Assembly (NCBI RefSeq): GCF_044872765.1
Contig: NZ_CP085253.1
Coordinates: forward strand, 124,001-188,000
DNA: 64,000 nt
Direction: 5' to 3'
From: Micrococcus sp023147585
GTDB taxonomy: Bacteria; Actinomycetota; Actinomycetes; Actinomycetales; Micrococcaceae
Shown here: positions 43,207 to 51,841 of the stretch, one piece after another
Position numbering within the stretch: the first letter of the stretch is position 1
Layout: every line of letters starts with the position of its first letter
The notes under the pieces: model-generated
Databases searched by the model: none
Seen by the model: the letters and a program-made list of their open reading frames with translations, nothing else
Told to the model about the DNA's origin: nothing
Program-made: the position numbers and the translations under genes

Positions 43207-45018
43207 GTGGATCAGCAGAGCATCTCCGGTCTCCTGGGACGAGTGAGGGAGGTCCCCTGGGCGCGCCACGCCGCGCTGACCGCCCAGATCGTCGCCGAGC
43301 ACGTCGTGGATGATCCGCTGCAGCTGCTCCTGCAGGGCTCCCGCCGGCTGCCCGCCGCGTGGCGGGGCCCCCTCGGCACGCTCGTCACCACGACCGCCGG
43401 CCGAGGTTCGGGGCTCGGCTCCGTGGCCGCCGCCGTTGGACTGGAGATGCAGGGCCGCACCGCCGAGGCCCGCGCCCGTGTCGCCGGAGGAACCGGCGAT
43501 GCCCGGCCCGTCGCCGCCGCCGCCGTCGCCCGCGCGGACGCCGCCCTGCTGCTCGGCGACGCCGCCCTCGCCGCCGGCCTGCTGGAGGCCGTCCCGGAGA
43601 ATGGCCGCGGCACCGCGTGGCACGCCGCCGCCGCCCGCCTGGCGCTGCACCGCGGGGACCTCGACGCCGCCGTCGCCGCGTCGGACCGTCGTGGGCTCGG
43701 CGACCTGCACGAGCGCATGGCGGGGGAGGCGGCCGCCTTCGCGGGGCACCGCCCGCACGTGCCCCGCCCCGCGTCCTACGCCCCCGTGCCGGGGCGCGTC
43801 CTCCACGTGCTCACCAACTCCCTGCCCCACACCGGGTCCGGCTACGCGCAGCGCAGCCACTCGACGCTGCGCGCGCTCGCGGACGCCGGGGTGCACGTGG
43901 AGGCCGTCACCCGGCCGGGCTGGCCGGCCCAGGTGGGCGTCCCGTGGGCGGCGCGCCAGGACATGGTGGACGGGATCCACTACCGCCGCCTCACCCCGTG
44001 GCGCCTGGCCCAGGGGACCGCGGCCCGCATGGATCAGCACGCGCGCCTCCTCGCGGCGGAGGTCGACCGGTTCCGGCCGCAGGCGCTGCACACCACCACC
44101 CACTTCGTGAACGCCGTGGCGGTGCGGGCCGTGGCCGAGGCCTATGGCATCCCGTGGGTCTACGAGGTCCGGGGCCAGCTCGCGGACACGTGGGCGTCCA
44201 AGCGCGACGCCGCCGCCCTCACCTCCCAGCGCTACCGCGAGTTCGTGGCGCGTGAGGAGGAGGCGGCACGGTCCGCGGACGCCGTCGTGACCCTGGGGGA
44301 GACCATGGCCGCCCGCCTGCGGGCCCAGGGCGTGGCCCCGCAGGACATCACCGTGTGCCCCAACGCGATCGGCGAGGCGTTCCTGGCCGAGCCGCCCACC
44401 CGCGCGGCCGCCCGCCGCCGTCTGGGGCTGGCCGAGGACCACGTCTACATCGGCACCGTGTCCTCCCTGGTGGGATACGAGGGGCTCGACACCCTCCTGC
44501 GCGCCGCGGCCCTCCTGATGCCGGACCACCCCTCCCTGCGGGTGTCCATCGCCGGCGACGGGGTCAGCCTTCCGGCCCTCCGCAGCCTCGCCTCGGACCT
44601 CGGGATCGCGGACCGCGTGCGCTTCCCCGGCCGCGTCGCCCGGTCCGAGGCGCTGTGGGAGCAGGTCAGCCTGGACGTGTTCATCGTGCCCCGCCGCGAC
44701 CTGCCGGTCACCCGCGCGGTGACGCCCATGAAGTCGGTGGAGGCGTCCGCCGTGGGCACGCCCGTGGTGGCCTCGGACCTCCCCGCGCTCGCCGAGCTCG
44801 TGCAGGACGGCGTCACCGGACTGCTCGTGCCGGCGGAGGACCCGGCGGCGTGGGCGCGGTGCCTCGGGGACCTCCTCGCGGAGCCCGGACGGCGGGAGTC
44901 GCTCGGATCCGCCGGACGCGCCTGGGCCGTGGGCACCCGTACGTGGGAGGCGAATGCGCGGCGGTATCGTGACCTCTACGAACGGCTCGGCGTGGAGGTT
45001 CCTCCCGGGCGAGACTGA
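43207..45018 (+). CDS. Glycosyltransferase, GT4-like, with N-terminal helical domain
   Basis: A 603-residue protein. Residues 1-190 are Ala-rich helical sequence with repeat-like character (LEMQGRTAEARARVAGG, LLLGDAALAAGLLEAV, LALHRGDLDAAVAA), suggesting TPR-like helical hairpins. The rest is a GT4-type enzyme: VLHVLTNSLPHTGSGYAQRSHSTL, VVTLGETMAARL, CPNAIGEAFL, GTVSSLVGYEGLDTLLRAAAL, VSIAGDGVSLPAL and the donor loop TPMKSVEASAVGTPVVASDLPAL. The donor sugar is unknown. The GTG at 43207 is preferred because GGGAGGG lies just upstream; an ATG at 43168 would add 13 residues. The asparagine-synthase homologue follows after 51 bases. Confidence 0.87.
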   Translation: MDQQSISGLLGRVREVPWARHAALTAQIVAEHVVDDPLQLLLQGSRRLPAAWRGPLGTLVTTTAGRGSGLGSVAAAVGLEMQGRTAEARARVAGGTGDARPVAAAAVARADAALLLGDAALAAGLLEAVPENGRGTAWHAAAARLALHRGDLDAAVAASDRRGLGDLHERMAGEAAAFAGHRPHVPRPASYAPVPGRVLHVLTNSLPHTGSGYAQRSHSTLRALADAGVHVEAVTRPGWPAQVGVPWAARQDMVDGIHYRRLTPWRLAQGTAARMDQHARLLAAEVDRFRPQALHTTTHFVNAVAVRAVAEAYGIPWVYEVRGQLADTWASKRDAAALTSQRYREFVAREEEAARSADAVVTLGETMAARLRAQGVAPQDITVCPNAIGEAFLAEPPTRAAARRRLGLAEDHVYIGTVSSLVGYEGLDTLLRAAALLMPDHPSLRVSIAGDGVSLPALRSLASDLGIADRVRFPGRVARSEALWEQVSLDVFIVPRRDLPVTRAVTPMKSVEASAVGTPVVASDLPALAELVQDGVTGLLVPAEDPAAWARCLGDLLAEPGRRESLGSAGRAWAVGTRTWEANARRYRDLYERLGVEVPPGRD

Positions 45019-45069
45019 CGTCCCCCCCGCCCCTGGTGCCGGGGTGTGATCCGAGACTGAGGAGAGACC

Positions 45070-46875
45070 GTGACCGACTTCCTGGTGGCCGTGCGCACGT
45101 CGCGGGTGGAGGAGCAGGACAGGGCGGCCACGGGACGCCTGCTCGAGTCCGTGGCACGCGGCTACGCGTCGTTCGTGGGTATGGACTACGAGCCCGAGCC
45201 GGCGCTCGTGCATCCGTCCGCCTCGACGTCGGCGCTGGTGTTCGCCCGGCGGGGCACCGAGCCCGTGCTCCCGGCGCGCGGCGATCGGTGGGCCGTGATG
45301 GCCGGTGCCGAGGACGCGGCCGACCTGGCGGACGCTGTGCGGCTGCGCGCGGGACGCCTGGTCTACGAGCGGCCGGTGTGGGGTCACTACGCCGCCGTGC
45401 TGGTGGAGCGCTGGACGGGCCGGGTCACCGCGTGGAACACGGTGCCGGCCTTCGAGGCCGTTCACTGGGGTCAGGACGGCCGACAGGTCTACCTGTCGAA
45501 CCGGCCGCTGCTCGTCGCCCTGGCGCTGGCGGGCGGGCGACGCGACGCCGTAGCCCTCTCCCCGGCCTACCTGGCGGAGTACCTGTCCTTCGGCTACTCC
45601 ATGACGGGGCAGTCCCCGTTCGAGAACGTGCGCGTGCTCCCCGTGGACCGCGCCGTCCAGGTCCATGACGGCCGGGTCACGGACGTCGACGCCCCCGCGG
45701 GGCTCACCCATCCGCTCTCCGCCGACCACACGCCCGAGGAGGGCGCCGACGCGCTGGCGGACGCGATGCGTGCGTCCGCCGACCGCGTGGAGCGACGCGT
45801 GGGAGACCGGCCGCTGCAGCTGCGGGTCTCCGGCGGCGCGGACAGCCGACTCCTCATCGGGCTGATGCGCGGACGCGGCATGTCGATCTCGACCCTGACG
45901 TACGGGCAGGACCACGATCTCGACGTCCGCCTCGGCCGCATCCTCTCGGAGAGTGCGGGCCTGCCCTTCCGCATGTCCACTCCGCCTCTCGCCCCGGGTG
46001 ACGACGTCACGGAGCAGCTGAGCGCCACCCTCCGCCGGAGTCGGGGCGTCCCTCCGTCCGAGGCCCACACCGGTCGATACCTCGGTGCGGACGTCGGCGG
46101 TCCCGGGGAGGCCGTGATGCTGGGGAACTGGCCGCTCTTCAAGGGCGGGGCGGCCAAGAGCTTGCGCTACACGCAGGAGTCCGCCCAGGAGGCGATGCTC
46201 TCCTCGGCTTCCGGCGCGGTGCGCCCGGGCGTCCGCGCGGGGCATGACGCCTGGCTGCGCGACTGGTTCCGGACCCAGCCCGCCAACAATCCCGTCGAGT
46301 CGATGTACCTGTTCGCCCGCCAGTTTAGGTCGGGGCGGTGGATGCAGGGACACATCAGCCTCTACTCCGCTGACGCGATGGTCGCCTACCCCCTGGGCGA
46401 CGCCGAGGTCACAGCGGTGGCGGACGTGCTGGCGATGGCGGAGAAGGTCTCGTACCGCGCCGCCTTCGGCGCGCTCGCCCGGGTGTGGCCCGAGGGGACG
46501 GCCATCCCTCTGGACGGCAAGCCGTGGAAGTTCGAGCTCGCCGGTCCCGACCCGTCCTGGTCGGGTGACCACTACGAGGATCGGATGCGTCCGTTGCCAC
46601 CGCTCGAACCCCGGGCCGGCCACGTTCCTGCCGCTGAACGGGGGGAGCACTCCGGCGCCGCCGCCGCTGAGCTGGCCTCCGACATCGTCCGGTCGGAGGG
46701 CTTCGGCGCGCTGGCGCCGTTGCTCGCGGAGGAGTGGCTCCGGGCCATCGGCGCGACGGCGGAGTCCGGGAGTGCCGCCCTTCCGGCGGGGGTTTCCATG
46801 CGGGAGTTCCGCAAGACGCTCTGGCGCATTCGCACGGCGGACCTGTGGTTCGGGGCCTCCTGGCTGCGGGGCTGA
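45070..46875 (+). CDS. Asparagine-synthase-like protein lacking the glutaminase cysteine
   Basis: A 601-residue protein with the two-domain layout of class B asparagine synthetases. The N-terminal half has the Ntn-like strand order (GHYAAVLVERWTGRVTAWNT, then VYLSNRPLLVALALAG) but begins Met-Thr-Asp, so the catalytic Cys2 that frees ammonia from glutamine is absent. The second half has the ATP pyrophosphatase P-loop SGGADS at 254-259 (LRVSGGADSRLLIGLM) and TYGQDHDLDVRLGRILSE. It therefore probably activates a carboxylate with ATP and adds an amine or free ammonia, as beta-lactam synthetase or some sugar amidotransferases do. In this locus the uronic acid of ManNAcA is an obvious candidate carboxylate; that is inference. 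GTG start with GAGGAGAG upstream. Confidence 0.8.
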   Translation: MTDFLVAVRTSRVEEQDRAATGRLLESVARGYASFVGMDYEPEPALVHPSASTSALVFARRGTEPVLPARGDRWAVMAGAEDAADLADAVRLRAGRLVYERPVWGHYAAVLVERWTGRVTAWNTVPAFEAVHWGQDGRQVYLSNRPLLVALALAGGRRDAVALSPAYLAEYLSFGYSMTGQSPFENVRVLPVDRAVQVHDGRVTDVDAPAGLTHPLSADHTPEEGADALADAMRASADRVERRVGDRPLQLRVSGGADSRLLIGLMRGRGMSISTLTYGQDHDLDVRLGRILSESAGLPFRMSTPPLAPGDDVTEQLSATLRRSRGVPPSEAHTGRYLGADVGGPGEAVMLGNWPLFKGGAAKSLRYTQESAQEAMLSSASGAVRPGVRAGHDAWLRDWFRTQPANNPVESMYLFARQFRSGRWMQGHISLYSADAMVAYPLGDAEVTAVADVLAMAEKVSYRAAFGALARVWPEGTAIPLDGKPWKFELAGPDPSWSGDHYEDRMRPLPPLEPRAGHVPAAERGEHSGAAAAELASDIVRSEGFGALAPLLAEEWLRAIGATAESGSAALPAGVSMREFRKTLWRIRTADLWFGASWLRG

Positions 46876-46893
46876 CGCCTCCGCCGTGCCGGG

Positions 46894-48684
46894 TCAGCGC
46901 AGGCCCAGCACGGCGTCGGCCAGCGCGGGCACGACGCGCCGCTCGCCGAAGCGCTCCTCCACGTACGCCGCCGCCTCCGCCGTGAGCTGGGACCAGCGTG
47001 CCGTGTCGGCGACCTCGTCGTGCAGGCGCCGGGCCATCTCGTCCGTCGACGCGGCCAGCCAGTCCGGCGGGTAGAGCAGGTCCGCGCCGGCCCACGCGAG
47101 GGAGCGCGGCAGGCACCCGTGCACGGCCCCGTCGGGCAGGGTGAAGTGGAAAGACTCGAAGTCGGAGACGGACAGGACGACGCCCACCCTCGTGTACCAC
47201 GCACCCATGTCTGGGCCGTGCGGGTCCCAGCGCACCGCGCTCTCCAGCAGGGGATCCTCGGCCATCCGGCGGGCCTGCTCGGCGAAGTACGCGGCCTCCT
47301 CGGGGCGGGCCGTCATCCATGCGACGTCTTCCGGACGATGGCCGCGGATGACCAGCCGGAAACGCGACTCCTCCGCACGCAGCGTGGCGAGGAGGTCCAG
47401 GGCGCGATGCAACCCCTTGCGCGCGGGGAGGACACCCACCAGGCCCAGCGTGAACCGGCGAAGCGGGTCGGTCTCGTCGGTCGACGGAGGGCGGCGCCCG
47501 GGGATCCGGACGGCGTTGGGGATCCAGAGGGCGCGCTCCGCGGGGAAGCCGGTGTCCCGCAGCACCTGGGCGCGCACGTGCTCCGCCACGAACACCCATG
47601 AGTCGACGGCGTCCCGCCGCACCCGCCGGGGGAACTCGGTCGACGCCTCCTGGAGATGAGTGCGGACCGTGAGCCGGGTTCCGTCCGGCCGATGTCGTGA
47701 ATACCACGCGGCATTGCCGAGCGACCACTCGCAGTGCACGACGTCGGCCCACTGGGCCAGGGCCGCGCTCGCGCCGGGATCGTGCCGGGCGTGACCGCGC
47801 CATTCGTCCACCCGCACCTCGTGCCCCCGGGCGCGGAGCTCCTCGAGGAGGCCGCCTGCGAACTTGAGGTCGTGGCCGGCTACGACCACCCGGCGCGGCT
47901 CGGCGCCCACTCGGACCCGAGGCGGCGGTGGTGCGGGCGGTGGGGTGAGCGGAGTCCCTCTCCGGACCAGCTCGAGCCGTGCCGCGCGTCCGCGGGCTGC
48001 CAGGACGGCGGGCGGAGCGGCGGCGTCCGCAGGGCTCAGGAGCGCGCGCCCGGCCGCGGCTGCGAGGTCTCGCAGTGCAGGGGACGACCGTTCCGGGTGC
48101 GGCACCACCACGGCGTCGACCAGCGAGAGCGCCTCGGTCCAGCGTCCCGGCGCGTCCGTGCCGGCGACGGCTCCGGGGACCACGAGGACGCCGGGAACCT
48201 GCCGGCCGTGGGCTCGGTGGAGCAGCCGCGCCATCCGCGGACCGCAACGCCGCGTGTCAGTCACCACGGTGTGCAGGCCCCCACCCTTCAGAGACCGGGC
48301 ACGGGAGGCGGCCAGCGCGACGGCGTCTTCGGGCCGCCACGTTCCGGGCTCGGCGGGGTCCACGGGCAAGAGCAGGACACCGGGGGACCGGGGTGTCCTC
48401 GGTCCCAGGGGGTTCCACGCGTCGAGCGAGAGTCGACGGGCTCCGGTGACCGCGCGCGTGAGCCGGGCGGAGGCGGGGAGCGGGAGGATGCGGTGCGCCA
48501 GCGGATCCCCGTCTATGGCTTCGCCGGTGGTGGGAGACGCGGTCCATGCGGACGAGGGCAAAGTGAGGCTGCCGACGAGCCTGCGTCCCTGGCGGGCGGC
48601 GGAGTTCCAGACGTCCGCGACCCGGACCTGAGTGCGGTCGGCCAGGAGACGGGCCAGGCGGAGAGGACGGCCGCCGGGGGTCAA
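46894..48684 (-). CDS. Glycosyltransferase with N-terminal extension
   Basis: A 596-residue protein. The first 260 residues have no recognised domain, with LLLPVDPAEPGTW and HTVVTDTRRCG as the clearest strands. From about residue 265 it is GT-B-like: VVVAGHDLKFAGGLLEEL, VVHCEWSLGNAAWYSRH, WIPNAVRIPG, LGLVGVLPARKGLHRALDLL, VIRGHRPEDVAW and the donor loop GPDMGAWYTRVGVVLSVSDFESFH. This half is paralogous to the second half of the 39486 protein. The start is TTG, overlapping the stop of the ABC ATPase gene as TTGA; no ribosome-binding site is visible, so the N-terminus is uncertain. It converges on the asparagine-synthase-like gene with an 18-base gap. Confidence 0.8.
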   Translation of the reverse strand: MTPGGRPLRLARLLADRTQVRVADVWNSAARQGRRLVGSLTLPSSAWTASPTTGEAIDGDPLAHRILPLPASARLTRAVTGARRLSLDAWNPLGPRTPRSPGVLLLPVDPAEPGTWRPEDAVALAASRARSLKGGGLHTVVTDTRRCGPRMARLLHRAHGRQVPGVLVVPGAVAGTDAPGRWTEALSLVDAVVVPHPERSSPALRDLAAAAGRALLSPADAAAPPAVLAARGRAARLELVRRGTPLTPPPAPPPPRVRVGAEPRRVVVAGHDLKFAGGLLEELRARGHEVRVDEWRGHARHDPGASAALAQWADVVHCEWSLGNAAWYSRHRPDGTRLTVRTHLQEASTEFPRRVRRDAVDSWVFVAEHVRAQVLRDTGFPAERALWIPNAVRIPGRRPPSTDETDPLRRFTLGLVGVLPARKGLHRALDLLATLRAEESRFRLVIRGHRPEDVAWMTARPEEAAYFAEQARRMAEDPLLESAVRWDPHGPDMGAWYTRVGVVLSVSDFESFHFTLPDGAVHGCLPRSLAWAGADLLYPPDWLAASTDEMARRLHDEVADTARWSQLTAEAAAYVEERFGERRVVPALADAVLGLR

Positions 48685-49637
48685 GGGGCCGAGACTCTGT
48701 CGGGACGGGCGCCGTCAGGCCAGGTGACATGGGTCCGCTTCAGGACGCCGCGTTCGGCCTCCAGGAGGGCCAGGGCGCCCTCATGGTCACCGCGCGCCTT
48801 CTTCCGCGTGTAGCGCGCATAAGTCTTCGTGACCGACTTGGCCCCGGAGTCCATCGTCAGTACGCCCTGCTCGATCCAGATGGCCCGCGTGCACATCTCC
48901 TGGATGGTGCTCATGGAGTGGCTGACCAGGAACACGCATCCCGCCTGTTCGCGTAGCTGGTCGATCCGACTGCGCGTCCGTGCGCGGAACTGGGCGTCGC
49001 CGGTGTTCAGCGCCTCGTCGATGACCAGGATGTCGGGGTCCACCGCCGTGGCGATCGCGAACTGCAGGCGGGATGCCATGCCCGAGGAGTACGCCTTCAG
49101 CGGCAGCTGAAGCGCCTTCGGCTCCAGTCCGGAGAGCTCGACGATCGAGTCGTACTTGGCTTCGGCCTCGACCTGGGACATGCCCATGGCCAGGCATCCG
49201 AGCATGATGTTGTCCTCGCCGGACACCTGGCGCACCAGGGCGGCGTTGACGCCCAGCATCACGGGGGTGGTCGCAGCGAACACATGGCCGGTCGTGGGAT
49301 GGAGCTGACCGGTGACGAGCTTCATGAGCGTGGACTTGCCCGAGCCGTTGGTGCCGATTACACCGACTGACTCTCCGCGGCGAACGACCAGGGACAGAGG
49401 CTGCAGGGCTTCCACGGTGTTGGTGCGCAGGCCGGACGCGCCCCCGCGGAGGCGAGCTCGCAAGGAGCGTGTTCCGATGGCCTCCGCCGAGCGGACGGTG
49501 TAGGTCATCCCTGCCTGGTCGAGGACGACGGCGGCATCGTCCACCCGCTTCACCGGCGCCGGTGAAGCGACTGATGGTGCGAGGGCGTGACGAGGGACGT
49601 AGGAGTTGGTCGAAGATGCCGAACTAGAAGGAGTCAT
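48681..49637 (-). CDS. ABC transporter ATP-binding protein, glycan exporter (TagH/Wzt-like)
   Basis: A 318-residue ATPase of the family that exports teichoic acids and O-antigens. After an N-terminal Ser/Ala-rich part of about 40 residues come Walker A IGTNGSGKSTLMKLV, the signature LKAYSSGMASRLQFAIA, Walker B ILVIDEAL and the switch HSMST. The tail is too short for a Wzt-type carbohydrate-binding domain. The ATG at 49637 overlaps the permease stop (ATGA) and has GGAGGAG upstream; the frame extends back to 50003 only as a shadow of the permease gene. With the permease it would move the lipid-linked polymer across the inner membrane. Confidence 0.93.
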   Translation of the reverse strand: MTPSSSASSTNSYVPRHALAPSVASPAPVKRVDDAAVVLDQAGMTYTVRSAEAIGTRSLRARLRGGASGLRTNTVEALQPLSLVVRRGESVGVIGTNGSGKSTLMKLVTGQLHPTTGHVFAATTPVMLGVNAALVRQVSGEDNIMLGCLAMGMSQVEAEAKYDSIVELSGLEPKALQLPLKAYSSGMASRLQFAIATAVDPDILVIDEALNTGDAQFRARTRSRIDQLREQAGCVFLVSHSMSTIQEMCTRAIWIEQGVLTMDSGAKSVTKTYARYTRKKARGDHEGALALLEAERGVLKRTHVTWPDGARPDRVSAP

Positions 49638-50515
49638 CGCTCCTCCCCGTATGTCTCCTCGGCCTTCCAGAAGAAGACGAGTCCGATCACGAGCAGCGCG
49701 GCGGTCCAGGCGAGCAGCACTGCCCAGCGCGCTGGGTCGGCCGACTGGCCGTAGACCATCGACTGCCGCGCGATGTCCAGGACGCAGAACATGGGGTTCA
49801 GGTGCATGACGGTCATCATCGTGGGGCTGTTCTCGAAACGATGGGCGCTGAAGAAGACGGCGGACAGATAGAGCCAGATGCGCATACCGAACCCGATGAG
49901 GTTGGCGAAGTCGACCCAGTGGGCCACGATCCGTGCCAGCACAAGCGAGAGGCCGACGTTGAACAGGGTCTGGACGGCCAGGAGGGGGATCATCAACAGC
50001 CATCGCCAGGTGATGGCTTCCAGGGGCGGGATCACCAGGACGAGTGCCACCATCACGGCCAAGGTGGGTCCGAACTGCAGGAGTTCACGGATGTTGGTGG
50101 CGATGGGCAGAGTGGCGCGGGGGAACTGGAAGGCGCGCACGATCGAGGCATTGCTCGAGATGGACCGGGAGCCGCTCGTGACGGCCTGGGTCGTGAAGCG
50201 GAAGAGGAACACGCCGACGATGAGGTAGGCGATGAAATTCTCGATCCCCCGCCCGGTTCCCAGGAGCAGTCCAAACACAAGGAAGTACGCCAGACCGTCC
50301 AGGATCGGGTTGAGCACCATCCACAGGCGGCCCAGCGTGTTCGTCGAGTTGGCCCCGGCGATACGGGAGCGAGAGTCGAACAGGATGAATGACCGGTAGG
50401 ACCAGAGCGAGGCGATATACGCTCCCAGCTGAGGGCGAGCGCCGACGCGGTGCAGCCCAGATCCGTCCACTTCGAGCACGATTTCCGTCCCTGTGGCTGC
50501 CGTGGATTCGGCCAT
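49634..50515 (-). CDS. ABC-2 type permease, glycan exporter (TagG/Wzm-like)
   Basis: A 293-residue membrane protein with six hydrophobic segments, including LDGLAYFLVFGLLLGTG, FIAYLIVGVFLFRF, LAVMVALVLVIPPLEA, LLMIPLLAVQTLFNVGLSLVLA and WAVLLAWTAALLVIGLVFFW. The order and the block SISSNASIVRAFQFPRATLPI match ABC-2 permeases of polysaccharide and teichoic acid export. The ATG at 50515 is preferred for the AGAGGG upstream; an ATG at 50539 would add 8 residues. It leads a leftward operon permease-ATPase-glycosyltransferase and is divergent from wecB, whose promoter region it shares. Confidence 0.92.
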   Translation of the reverse strand: MAESTAATGTEIVLEVDGSGLHRVGARPQLGAYIASLWSYRSFILFDSRSRIAGANSTNTLGRLWMVLNPILDGLAYFLVFGLLLGTGRGIENFIAYLIVGVFLFRFTTQAVTSGSRSISSNASIVRAFQFPRATLPIATNIRELLQFGPTLAVMVALVLVIPPLEAITWRWLLMIPLLAVQTLFNVGLSLVLARIVAHWVDFANLIGFGMRIWLYLSAVFFSAHRFENSPTMMTVMHLNPMFCVLDIARQSMVYGQSADPARWAVLLAWTAALLVIGLVFFWKAEETYGEER

Positions 50516-50579
50516 GCGGAACAACCCTCTCTTGCGCATCTCGCGGGCGAACGTGCCGGTGGGGGCGACGCGAGTCGTC

Positions 50580-50585
50580 AGTCTA
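50580..50585 (-). promoter_or_regulatory. -10 box of the ABC exporter operon
   Basis: Minus-strand TAGACT, about 65 bases before ATG 50515. An identical hexamer for wecB faces the other way at 50612-50617. Confidence 0.5.
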
Positions 50586-50611
50586 GCCCGCGTCCCACTC
50601 GGCCCGATCAG

Positions 50612-50617
50612 TAGACT
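50612..50617 (+). promoter_or_regulatory. -10 box of wecB
   Basis: TAGACT, about 65 bases before the TTG start at 50682. Confidence 0.5.
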
Positions 50618-50681
50618 CAGGTGAACCGGAGGGCGGGTCACGGCACTCCCCGGTACCCCGCAGTCAACCCTGGAGGATCTC

Positions 50682-51827
50682 TTGCCCATCGTCATGCCCA
50701 TCTACGGAACCCGACCGGAGGCCATCAAGGTGGCGCCCATCGTGAAGGCGCTCCAGGCGGACGACCGCTTCGACTGCGTCGTCACGGTCACGGGACAGCA
50801 CCGCGAGATGCTGGACCAGGTCAATGAGCTCTTCGGGATCGTCCCCGACCATGACCTCAACATCATCCAGCCGCGCCAGACCCTCAACGGCGTCTTCGCC
50901 CGCACCCTCGCCGGCCTCGACGCCGTGCTGGAGGAGGTCGGCCCTGACGCCGTCCTCGTGCAGGGGGACACCACCACCTCGACGGCGGCCGCCGTCGCCG
51001 CGTTCAACCGCCAGATCCCCGTGGTCCACGCCGAGGCGGGCCTGCGAAGCTTCGACATCATGTCCCCGTTCCCGGAGGAGGCGAACCGGAAGATCACCAG
51101 CCAGATCGCCGCGCTGCACCTGCCGCCCACCTCGGTCAGTCGGGACAACCTGCTGCGCGAGGCTGTCGCGGAGGAGGACGTCTACGTCACCGGGAACACC
51201 GTGATCGACGCCCTCCTGGAGGCCGTGCGGGCCCAGGTGCCGTTCGAGGACGAGCGCCTCGCCGCCCTCGAGTCGTCCGGGCGCCGCATCGTGCTCATCA
51301 CCACGCACCGCCGCGAGAACCAGGGTGATGCGATGCGCGGGGTCGGTCGAGCACTGGCCCGGCTCGCGGCCCGCTTCCCGGACGTGTCGTTCGTCCTGCC
51401 GGCGCACCGCAACCCCGTGGTGCGCGAGGCGATCCTGCCCCACCTCGAGGGCCTGGAGAACGTGCTCGTCACCGAGCCGCTGGCGTACGGCGAGTTCACC
51501 CACCTGCTCTCGGCGGCCACCGTGGTGCTCACCGACTCGGGCGGGGTGCAGGAGGAGGCGCCCTCGCTGGGCAAGCCCGTCCTCGTGATGCGGGAGAACA
51601 CCGAACGCCCCGAGGCCGTGAGCGCCGGGACCGTCCGGCTGATCGGCACGGACGAGGAGCTCGTGGTCTCCGAGGTCTCCCGCCTCCTCGAGGACCCCCA
51701 GGCCTACACCGCCATGAGCACGGCGGTGAATCCCTACGGCGACGGCCGCGCGGCCGAGAGGACGGTGTCCGGGATCGCGCAGCTGCTGGGTGTGGGGGAG
51801 CGGCTGCCCGCCTTCGACGGCGCCTGA
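50682..51827 (+). CDS. wecB: UDP-N-acetylglucosamine 2-epimerase (non-hydrolysing)
   Basis: Interconverts UDP-GlcNAc and UDP-ManNAc. The 381-residue GT-B-fold enzyme has PIYGTRPEAIKVAPIVKAL, VTGQHREMLDQV, QGDTTTSTAAAVAAF, VHAEAGLRSFD, PFPEEANRKITSQIA, TTHRRENQGD, LTDSGGVQEEAPSLGKPVLVMRENTERPE. All the family landmarks are present. TTG at 50682 is taken as start because GGAGG lies 6-7 bases upstream; ATG 50694 would remove four residues of the first strand. With wecC at 41776 it gives the complete route UDP-GlcNAc to UDP-ManNAcA. The symbol mnaA is equally used. Confidence 0.95.
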   Translation: MPIVMPIYGTRPEAIKVAPIVKALQADDRFDCVVTVTGQHREMLDQVNELFGIVPDHDLNIIQPRQTLNGVFARTLAGLDAVLEEVGPDAVLVQGDTTTSTAAAVAAFNRQIPVVHAEAGLRSFDIMSPFPEEANRKITSQIAALHLPPTSVSRDNLLREAVAEEDVYVTGNTVIDALLEAVRAQVPFEDERLAALESSGRRIVLITTHRRENQGDAMRGVGRALARLAARFPDVSFVLPAHRNPVVREAILPHLEGLENVLVTEPLAYGEFTHLLSAATVVLTDSGGVQEEAPSLGKPVLVMRENTERPEAVSAGTVRLIGTDEELVVSEVSRLLEDPQAYTAMSTAVNPYGDGRAAERTVSGIAQLLGVGERLPAFDGA

Positions 51828-51841
51828 GCCCCGGCGGTCTG

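Noticed and set aside
43204..46650. 1148-codon minus-strand open frame opposite the glycosyltransferase and asparagine-synthase-like genes
   Set aside because: It is a mirror frame with no motifs; the plus-strand frames carry clear glycosyltransferase and ATP-site motifs and ribosome-binding sites.
48257..49503. Short plus-strand frames opposite the glycosyltransferase and ABC ATPase genes
   Set aside because: They have no ribosome-binding site or motif and are covered by the well-supported minus-strand genes.
36206..51827. Glycan locus as a mobile island with integrase or insertion sequences
   Set aside because: No transposase, integrase, tRNA-anchored repeat or terminal inverted repeat was found at either edge. 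Any transfer would have to be argued from gene order alone.
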